Assembly: GCF_001428685.1 (NCBI RefSeq)
Contig: NZ_LMIK01000007.1
Coordinates: forward strand, 187,662-251,661
DNA length: 64,000 nt
DNA from: Lysobacter sp. Root76
Lineage (GTDB): Bacteria; Pseudomonadota; Gammaproteobacteria; Xanthomonadales; Xanthomonadaceae
Direction: 5' to 3'
Shown: piece by piece, positions 57,528 through 64,000 of the stretch
Layout: every line of letters begins with the position of its first letter
Position numbering within the stretch: the stretch's first letter is position 1
Position numbers and translations under genes: made by a program
Notes under the pieces: model-generated
What the model saw: only the letters and a program-made list of their open reading frames with translations
What the model was told of the DNA's origin: nothing
The model's database searches: none

Positions 57528-58439
57528 ATGCCCGCCCCCGACAGCGACCACCCCTGGTCCCTCTGGCCCGCCCCGGCCAAGCTGAACCTGTTCCTGCGCA
57601 TCACCGGCCGCCGCGCCGACGGCTACCACCTGCTGCAGACCGTGTTTCGTCTCCTGGACTGGGGAGACTCGATCCGGCTGCGGGTGCGCGACGACGGCCG
57701 CATCGTCCGCCATGGCGCCTCGGTGGCTGGCGTCAGCGAGGACCAGGACCTGACTGTCCGCGCGGCTAAGTTGCTCAAAGAAGCAGTCAACGTCGGCAAA
57801 GGCGTAGACATCGTCATCGAAAAACGCATTCCGGCCGGCGGCGGCTTCGGCGGCGGCTCGTCCGATGCCGCGACCGTGCTGGTCGCCCTGGACGCGCTCT
57901 GGGGCACCGGTCTGGGCGTGGAGCGGCTGGCCGAGCTGGGCCTGAAGCTGGGCGCCGACGTGCCGGTGTTCGTGCGCGGCGACAACGCCTGGGCCGAAGG
58001 CGTGGGCGAGGCCCTGTCGCCGATCGATCTGGCGCCGGCCTGGTACGTGCTCGCCGACCCCGGCGTGCACGCGCCCACCGCCGCTTTATTCCAATCTGCT
58101 GAATTGACGCGGGATGCCGCGCCCGCGACAATGTCGGACTTCGTTTCGGGTATGCCGCTCGGGAATGCGTTCGAGCCGGTTCTGCGCCTGCGCGAGCCGG
58201 CCGTCGAGGCCGCGTTCGCCGCCTTGGCGCGGATCGGTTCACCGCGCCTGACCGGTTCCGGTAGCGGCTGTTTCGTCGAGTTCGCCACGCGCGAATCCGC
58301 CGAATCCGCGCTGCTGGAATTGCCGTCCGGCCTTCGGGCCTGGGTGGCGGCCGGCGTCGCGCGGTCTGCGTTGCGCGACGTACTCGAAACACACCTTATG
58401 CAGGGGCGTCGCCAAGAGGCCCAAGGCACCAGGTTTTGA
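57528..58439 (+). CDS. ispE: IspE, 4-diphosphocytidyl-2-C-methyl-D-erythritol kinase
   Basis: A 303-residue GHMP kinase of the MEP isoprenoid pathway. The ATP loop is [18 protein letters not shown], the substrate motif [13 protein letters not shown] near the N-terminus and SGSGCFVEF near the C-terminus. The last 13 codons ([14 protein letters not shown] then TGA) run into the tRNA-Gln gene, and the TGA stop lies in the tRNA anticodon loop, so the coding region and tRNA overlap by 38 nt. Without this, the protein would end near ALRDVLETH, close to normal family length. Confidence 0.95.
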   Translation: MPAPDSDHPWSLWPAPAKLNLFLRITGRRADGYHLLQTVFRLLDWGDSIRLRVRDDGRIVRHGASVAGVSEDQDLTVRAAKLLKEAVNVGKGVDIVIEKRIPAGGGFGGGSSDAATVLVALDALWGTGLGVERLAELGLKLGADVPVFVRGDNAWAEGVGEALSPIDLAPAWYVLADPGVHAPTAALFQSAELTRDAAPATMSDFVSGMPLGNAFEPVLRLREPAVEAAFAALARIGSPRLTGSGSGCFVEFATRESAESALLELPSGLRAWVAAGVARSALRDVLETHLMQGRRQEAQGTRF

Positions 58440-58478
58440 TCCTGGCATTCGTAGGTTCGAATCCTACCGCCCCTGCCA
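58402..58478 (+). tRNA. tRNA-Gln (anticodon TTG)
   Basis: Cloverleaf: acceptor AGGGGCG (58402-58408) pairs with CGCCCCT, D arm TCGCCAAGAGGCCCAAGG, anticodon arm CACCAGG-TTTTGAT-CCTGG with TTG, T arm TAGGTTCGAATCCTA, CCA encoded at 58476-58478. It overlaps the 3' end of ispE on the same strand. A tRNA-Gln between ispE and prs is usual in xanthomonads. Confidence 0.97.
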
Positions 58479-58572
58479 GCAACACCCCAATGTAAAGGCC
58501 CGATCCGGCCCAGACCTCCGGATCGGACATGGACGTCGCCCGCCACGGTCAGAGCGAAGCGGAGAAGACAAA

Positions 58573-59532
58573 GTGCAGAACGATCGCAGCCTGCTGGTAT
58601 TCAGCGGCAACGCCAACCGCCCGCTCGCGCTGGCGGTGTGCAAGGAACTCGGCATCCGTCTCGGCAAGGCGCTGGTCGGGCGGTTCTCCGACGGCGAAGT
58701 GCAGGTCGAGATCGAAGAAAACGTGCGCCGGCAGGAAGTGTTCGTCATTCAGCCGACGAACGCGCCGACGGCCGAGAACTTCATGGAACTGCTGGTCCTG
58801 ATCGACGCGCTCAAGCGCGCATCGGTGACCAGCGTGACCGCGGTGGTGCCGTACTTCGGCTACGCCCGCCAGGACCGCCGCATGCGCTCCTCGCGCGTGC
58901 CGATCACGGCCAAGGTCGCGGCCAAGATGTTCGGCGCGGTCGGCGCCGACCGGGTGCTCACGGTCGATCTGCATGCGGATCAGATCCAGGGCTTCTTCGA
59001 CATCCCGGTCGACAACGTCTACGCCTCGCCGCTGCTGCTCGCCGACATCTGGCGCGCGCACGGCACCGACAACATGGTGGTGGTGTCTCCGGACGTGGGC
59101 GGCGTGGTCCGCGCCCGCGCGATCGCCAAGCGCCTCGACGACGCCGACCTGGCGATCATCGACAAGCGCCGGCCGCGCGCCAACGTGTCGACGGTGATGA
59201 ACATCATCGGCGACGTGTCGGGCAAGACCTGCGTGCTGGTCGACGACATCGTCGACACCGCCGGCACCCTGTGCGCCGCCGCGGCCGCGCTCAAGGCGCA
59301 GGGCGCGACCAAGGTGGTCGCGTACTGCACCCACCCGGTGCTGTCGGGCGCGGCGATCGACAACGTGACCCGTTCGCAGCTGGACGAGCTGGTGGTGACC
59401 GACACCATCCCGCTCACCGAAGCGGCCCGGGCCTGCGGCCGCATCCGTCAGCTCAGCGTCGCCGAGCTGCTGGCCGAAACCATCCGCCGCATCGCCTTCG
59501 GCGAGTCGGTGAGTTCGCTGTACGTGGATTGA
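58573..59532 (+). CDS. prs: Ribose-phosphate pyrophosphokinase (PRPP synthase)
   Basis: A 319-residue enzyme making PRPP from ribose-5-phosphate and ATP. Motifs: [55 protein letters not shown] and the PRPP loop [18 protein letters not shown] 58573 is the start, with GGAG at 58561-58564. It follows the tRNA-Gln gene and precedes rplY in the conserved ispE-prs-rplY-pth order. Confidence 0.97.
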   Translation: MQNDRSLLVFSGNANRPLALAVCKELGIRLGKALVGRFSDGEVQVEIEENVRRQEVFVIQPTNAPTAENFMELLVLIDALKRASVTSVTAVVPYFGYARQDRRMRSSRVPITAKVAAKMFGAVGADRVLTVDLHADQIQGFFDIPVDNVYASPLLLADIWRAHGTDNMVVVSPDVGGVVRARAIAKRLDDADLAIIDKRRPRANVSTVMNIIGDVSGKTCVLVDDIVDTAGTLCAAAAALKAQGATKVVAYCTHPVLSGAAIDNVTRSQLDELVVTDTIPLTEAARACGRIRQLSVAELLAETIRRIAFGESVSSLYVD

Positions 59533-59643
59533 CGAATTCGCGCTCGCGGCCCCGGCCGCGGACGCAACACCGCTCACCTGGTCGCGGGTGAGCGTCTATA
59601 CCGCCGCGAGGCGGTCCAACGCCGTAAACGTGAGTAAACAACA

Positions 59644-60303
59644 ATGTCCGAACACATCATCAAGGCCACTGGCCGCAGCGTCGAGGGTAAGGGTGCGAGC
59701 CGCCGCCTGCGTCGTGCCGCCAGCATCCCGGCCATCATCTACGGTGGCAAGGCCGCGCCGCAGCCCGTCCAGCTCGATCACGAGAAGGTCTGGCTGGCCA
59801 GCCAGAACGAGTGGTTCTACTCCTCGATCCTGACCCTGGACGTCGACGGCAAGTCCGAGAGCGTGCTGCTGCGTGACATGCAGCGCCATCCGTACAAGCA
59901 GATCATCATGCACCTGGACTTCCAGCGCGTGGACGAGAACCAGGCGATCCGCGTCGCCGTGCCGCTGCACTTCCTCAACGAGGACAAGTCGCCGGCCGGC
60001 AAGGCTGCCGACGTCGTGGTCACCCACGAACTCAACGAAGTCGAAATCAGCTGCTTGCCGAAGGACCTGCCGGAGTTCCTCGAGGTCGACCTGTCGGCCC
60101 TGGCCGTGGGCGACATCGTCCACCTGTCGGAGCTGAAGCTGCCCAAGGGCGTCGAGATCCCCGAGCTGAAGCTGGGCAAGGAACACGACGTCGCCGTCGT
60201 GATCGCCAAGCACGGCAAGGAAGAGGTCGAAGAGGCCACCGACGCACCGGCCGCCGACGTGCCGGCTGCCAAGGTCGCCAAGAAGGACGAAGACAAGAAG
60301 TGA
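59644..60303 (+). CDS. rplY: 50S ribosomal protein L25/general stress protein Ctc
   Basis: A 219-residue two-domain L25 (CTC form): N-terminal 5S rRNA-binding domain (about 1-95: KGASRRLRRAASIPAIIYGG) and C-terminal beta domain (about 96-190), then an acidic/Ala/Lys tail (EEVEEATDAPAADVPAAK). E. coli has only the short form; the long form is usual in xanthomonads. Between prs and pth. Confidence 0.97.
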   Translation: MSEHIIKATGRSVEGKGASRRLRRAASIPAIIYGGKAAPQPVQLDHEKVWLASQNEWFYSSILTLDVDGKSESVLLRDMQRHPYKQIIMHLDFQRVDENQAIRVAVPLHFLNEDKSPAGKAADVVVTHELNEVEISCLPKDLPEFLEVDLSALAVGDIVHLSELKLPKGVEIPELKLGKEHDVAVVIAKHGKEEVEEATDAPAADVPAAKVAKKDEDKK

Positions 60304-60310
60304 TCGCCTG

Positions 60311-60336
60311 CCGGCGCGCCCTGACCGGCGCGCCGG
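60311..60336 (+). terminator. Hairpin between rplY and pth, weak terminator
   Basis: CCGGCGCGCC (60311-60320) pairs with GGCGCGCCGG (60327-60336) around loop CTGACC. No T run follows, so it is more likely an attenuator or mRNA stabiliser than a terminator. Confidence 0.4.
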
Positions 60337-60362
60337 TTCGCGTTCGCGGACTGTCGTGATCC

Positions 60363-60944
60363 ATGGCGGAACTGCGCCTGATCGTCGGCCTGGGCAACCC
60401 CGGCGCCGAACATACCCGGACCCGGCACAACGCCGGGTTCTGGTTTGTGGACGCCTTGAACGAGAAGTTCGGCGGCCGCTTCGGCCTGGAGTCCAAGCTG
60501 TTCGGCGAGACCTCGAAGGTCGAGATCGGCGGACGCCCGGTCTGGCTGCTGAAGCCGGCCACGTTCATGAATCTCTCCGGCAAGTCGGTCACCGCGGCCC
60601 TGCGCTACTGGAAGATCGAGCCGGAAGAGGCGCTGCTTGCGCACGACGAGCTCGACCTGCCCCCGGGCACGGCGCGGCTCAAGTTCGACGGCGGCCATGG
60701 CGGCCAGAACGGCCTGCGCGACACCATCAAGCTGCTCGGGCACGGCAAGTTCCACCGCCTGCGCCTGGGCATCGGCCATCCCGGCCACAAGGACAAGGTC
60801 ACCCCGTGGGTGCTCGGCCGTCCCGGCAAGGACGACGAGGCCTCGATCCTGCGTTCCATCGACGACGCCATCGACGTGCTGCCGCTGGCGGTGCAGGGCA
60901 ACTTCATGGACGCGATGACGCGGTTGCACACGCCCAGGGCCTGA
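60363..60944 (+). CDS. pth: Peptidyl-tRNA hydrolase
   Basis: A 193-residue enzyme releasing tRNA from stalled peptidyl-tRNA. Catalytic His22 is in [13 protein letters not shown], Asn in [13 protein letters not shown] and Asp in [23 protein letters not shown] and [12 protein letters not shown] complete the family pattern. Complete length. It lies downstream of rplY and upstream of ychF, as in most gammaproteobacteria. Confidence 0.97.
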   Translation: MAELRLIVGLGNPGAEHTRTRHNAGFWFVDALNEKFGGRFGLESKLFGETSKVEIGGRPVWLLKPATFMNLSGKSVTAALRYWKIEPEEALLAHDELDLPPGTARLKFDGGHGGQNGLRDTIKLLGHGKFHRLRLGIGHPGHKDKVTPWVLGRPGKDDEASILRSIDDAIDVLPLAVQGNFMDAMTRLHTPRA

Positions 60945-61065
60945 ACGCCCGGCGGGACGCGGCCGGCGAGCCACCGCGACGGTTTTCCAGCATCGAGAGT
61001 CAATGGCAAAGCGCGGCCGCGGCCGATCTTTCCCTTTCACTTTCTCCACCCGGACGGCGCCATTC

Positions 61066-62157
<1,092 letters not shown>

Positions 62158-62220
62158 TCGCTGAAACGCCCCGAGTTGCGCACTCGGTAAAAAAATCTGC
62201 GAAACTTACGTCCGGACGCG

Positions 62221-62249
62221 TTGACTTCCTCCGTTTCGGGCGCCAGAAT
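62221..62249 (+). promoter_or_regulatory. Sigma-70 promoter for the tRNA-Tyr/Gly/Thr-tuf operon
   Basis: TTGACT (62221-62226), 17-bp spacer, CAGAAT (62244-62249), followed by a GC-rich discriminator TGCGGGCT and the tRNA-Tyr at 62263. GC-rich discriminators are typical of growth-rate and stringently controlled stable-RNA promoters. Confidence 0.65.
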
Positions 62250-62262
62250 TGCGGGCTCTTTT

Positions 62263-62348
62263 GGAGGGATACCCAAGCGGCCAACGGGGGCAGACTGTAA
62301 ATCTGCTGGCTTACGCCTTCGGTGGTTCGAATCCACCTCCCTCCACCA
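62263..62348 (+). tRNA. tRNA-Tyr (anticodon GTA)
   Basis: Acceptor GGAGGGA / TCCCTCC, anticodon loop ACTGTAAAT, long variable arm (class II tRNA), T arm GTGGTTCGAATCCAC, CCA encoded at 62346-62348. Confidence 0.97.
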
Positions 62349-62377
62349 AAAGTTCCAACGCTGTAGTGGTTCCCGGC

Positions 62378-62451
<74 letters not shown>

Positions 62452-62499
62452 TTGATTTAGCTCCAGGCGACACCACTACAACGGTTAGCAAAGTTTCAC

Positions 62500-62575
62500 G
62501 CTCACGTAGCTCAGTCGGTAGAGCACCTCCTTGGTAAGGAGGAGGTCGAAGGTTCGATTCCTTTCGTGAGCACCA
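62500..62575 (+). tRNA. tRNA-Thr (anticodon GGT)
   Basis: Acceptor GCTCACG / CGTGAGC, D arm TAGCTCAGTCGGTAGAGCA, anticodon loop TTGGTAA with GGT, T arm AGGTTCGATTCCT, CCA at 62573-62575. The last 10 bases are included in the tandem duplication that follows. Confidence 0.97.
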
Positions 62576-62913
62576 TCCAAGCAGTACGTCAAACGCAACA
62601 AGCCACCTAAAGAAACCAAGCGAGAAGCGAGTCATGGCCAAGGGTAAATTCGAGCGCACCAAGCCGCACGTGAACGTGGGCACCATCGGCCACGTGGACC
62701 ACGGCAAGACGACGCTGACCGCAGCGCTGACCAAGGTGGGTGAGCACCATCCAAGCAGTACGTCAAACGCAACAAGCCACCTAAAGAAACCAAGCGAGAA
62801 GCGAGTCATGGCTAAGGGTAAATTCGAGCGCACCAAGCCGCACGTGAACGTGGGCACCATCGGCCACGTGGACCACGGCAAGACGACGCTGACCGCAGCG
62901 CTGACCAAGGTGG
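62566..62913 (+). repeat. Tandem 174-bp duplication: tRNA-Thr 3' end, tuf leader and first 35 tuf codons
   Basis: Unit 1 62566-62739 and unit 2 62740-62913 are identical except for one base in the second tuf codon (GCC at 62637-62639, GCT at 62811-62813). Each has GTGAGCACCA (the 3' end of tRNA-Thr), the tuf leader and an ATG with the start of EF-Tu through ALTKVG. 174 is a multiple of three, so the first copy stays in frame with tuf (a 454-residue product from ATG 62634). Confidence 0.93.
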
Positions 62914-63998
62914 GCGCGGAGCGTTTCGGCGGCGAGTTCAAGGCGTACGACGCGATCGACGCGGCGCCGGAAGAGAAGGCTCGCGGCATCACGATTTCGA
63001 CCGCGCACGTGGAATACGAATCGGCGAACCGCCACTACGCCCACGTGGACTGCCCGGGCCACGCCGACTACGTGAAGAACATGATCACGGGTGCGGCGCA
63101 GATGGACGGCGCGATTCTGGTGTGCTCGGCCGCTGACGGCCCGATGCCGCAGACCCGCGAGCACATCCTGCTGTCGCGTCAGGTCGGCGTGCCGTACATC
63201 GTCGTGTTCCTGAACAAGGCCGACATGGTGGACGACGCCGAGCTGCTCGAGCTGGTCGAGATGGAAGTGCGCGAGCTGCTGACCAAGTACGAGTTCCCGG
63301 GCGACGACACCCCGATCATTCACGGTTCGGCGCGTCTGGCGCTGGAAGGCGACCAGTCGGAGATCGGCGTGCCGTCGATCCTGCGTCTGGTCGAGGCGCT
63401 GGATACGTTCATTCCGCAGCCGGAGCGTGCGATCGACAAGCCGTTCCTGATGCCGGTGGAAGACGTGTTCTCGATCTCGGGCCGCGGCACCGTGGTGACC
63501 GGCCGTATCGAGCGCGGCATCATCAAGGTGGGCGACGAAATCGAAATCGTCGGTATCCGTCCGACCCAGAAGACCACGGTCACGGGCGTCGAGATGTTCC
63601 GCAAGCTGCTGGACCAGGGTCAGGCGGGCGACAACGCCGGTCTGCTGCTGCGCGGCACCAAGCGTGACGACGTCGAGCGCGGCCAGGTGCTGGCCAAGCC
63701 GGGTTCGATCACCCCGCACACCGAGTTCGAAGCCGAAGTCTACGTGCTGTCGAAGGACGAGGGCGGCCGTCACACCCCGTTCTTCAAGGGTTACCGTCCG
63801 CAGTTCTACTTCCGCACGACCGACATCACCGGTGCGGTGACGCTGCCGGACGGCGTGGAAATGGTCATGCCGGGCGACAACATCAAGATGGTGGTGAGCC
63901 TGATCAACCCGGTGGCGATGGACGAAGGCCTGCGTTTCGCGATTCGCGAAGGCGGCCGTACCGTCGGCGCCGGCGTGGTGGCCAAGATCATCAAGTAA
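62808..63998 (+). CDS. tuf: Translation elongation factor Tu
   Basis: A 396-residue EF-Tu that delivers aminoacyl-tRNA to the ribosome. Starting at ATG 62808 gives the standard length and start [20 protein letters not shown] with the G1 loop [23 protein letters not shown] (G3), NKADM (G4) and the C-terminal [13 protein letters not shown]. An identical N-terminal piece from ATG 62634 precedes it in frame; if used, it would add 58 residues with a second P-loop, which would be most unusual. The neighbouring tRNA-Tyr, Gly and Thr genes mark this as the tufB-type locus. The stop is two bases from the window end. Confidence 0.97.
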   Translation: MAKGKFERTKPHVNVGTIGHVDHGKTTLTAALTKVGAERFGGEFKAYDAIDAAPEEKARGITISTAHVEYESANRHYAHVDCPGHADYVKNMITGAAQMDGAILVCSAADGPMPQTREHILLSRQVGVPYIVVFLNKADMVDDAELLELVEMEVRELLTKYEFPGDDTPIIHGSARLALEGDQSEIGVPSILRLVEALDTFIPQPERAIDKPFLMPVEDVFSISGRGTVVTGRIERGIIKVGDEIEIVGIRPTQKTTVTGVEMFRKLLDQGQAGDNAGLLLRGTKRDDVERGQVLAKPGSITPHTEFEAEVYVLSKDEGGRHTPFFKGYRPQFYFRTTDITGAVTLPDGVEMVMPGDNIKMVVSLINPVAMDEGLRFAIREGGRTVGAGVVAKIIK

Positions 63999-64000
63999 GA

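Overview
The window is a GC-rich (roughly 68-70%) chromosomal segment from a gammaproteobacterium of the Xanthomonadaceae/Lysobacteraceae, most likely a Lysobacter. The reasons are a lysyl endopeptidase of the Lysobacter/Achromobacter Lys-C family, a SPINDLY-type O-GlcNAc transferase-like protein of the Xanthomonas type, dispersed GTAG/GTGG-headed REP palindromes, Clp(CRP)-type sites in front of secreted proteases, and the order lolB-ispE-tRNA-prs-rplY-pth-ychF. All assignments come from reading the sequence; no database search was run.

Layout. 0-5 kb: divergent oxyR/ahpC with an OxyR-like site, then ahpD, prmC and a proline iminopeptidase, punctuated by three clear intrinsic terminators. 5.2-9.8 kb: a minus-strand run (nitroreductase, 5'-3' exonuclease, NUDIX hydrolase) and a large DUF1631-type protein whose 3' end lies in a tandem duplication. 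10.3-17.6 kb: proton-translocating transhydrogenase genes, with pntAa split from pntAb-pntB by about 4.5 kb holding a YcxB-like protein, a membrane-protein/TetR pair with an operator-like palindrome, and a minus-strand sigma-factor operon. 17.6-25.6 kb: DUF1456 protein, cytochrome P460/membrane protein/AraC group, and a TonB-dependent receptor divergent from a MocR-type regulator. 25.6-26.5 kb is gene-free and packed with repeats. 27.2 kb: sufT.

28-40.6 kb is the distinctive part: a same-strand locus of secreted peptide-degrading enzymes, S8 protease, orphan I9 propeptide-like protein, second S8 protease, Lys-C endopeptidase, M14 carboxypeptidase and M28 aminopeptidase. All five enzymes end in the same P/Homo B domain, usually preceded by a PKD domain. 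Together they could take an extracellular protein down to amino acids. Four of the five carry a small deletion in the shared tail (about 44, 62, 32 and 35 nt relative to the intact Lys-C gene) that puts the tail in the +1 frame. This is either real tail inactivation or misassembly across paralogous repeats. Immediately downstream is a lower-GC insertion with a good integron attC site and a one-gene cassette on the minus strand.

41.5-52 kb holds scattered housekeeping and accessory genes (asparaginase, DUF2069, WrbA, YihY, TlpA-like thioredoxin, acylphosphatase, DUF2145, PPK2, MoaB, OGT-like TPR glycosyltransferase, GNAT) separated by REP pairs. 52-64 kb is a conserved core: hemA-prfA divergent from TPR-lolB-ispE-tRNA-Gln-prs-rplY-pth-ychF, then tRNA-Tyr, tRNA-Gly, tRNA-Thr and tuf. 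The tuf 5' end is tandemly duplicated, a second sign that repeated sequences in this assembly need checking.
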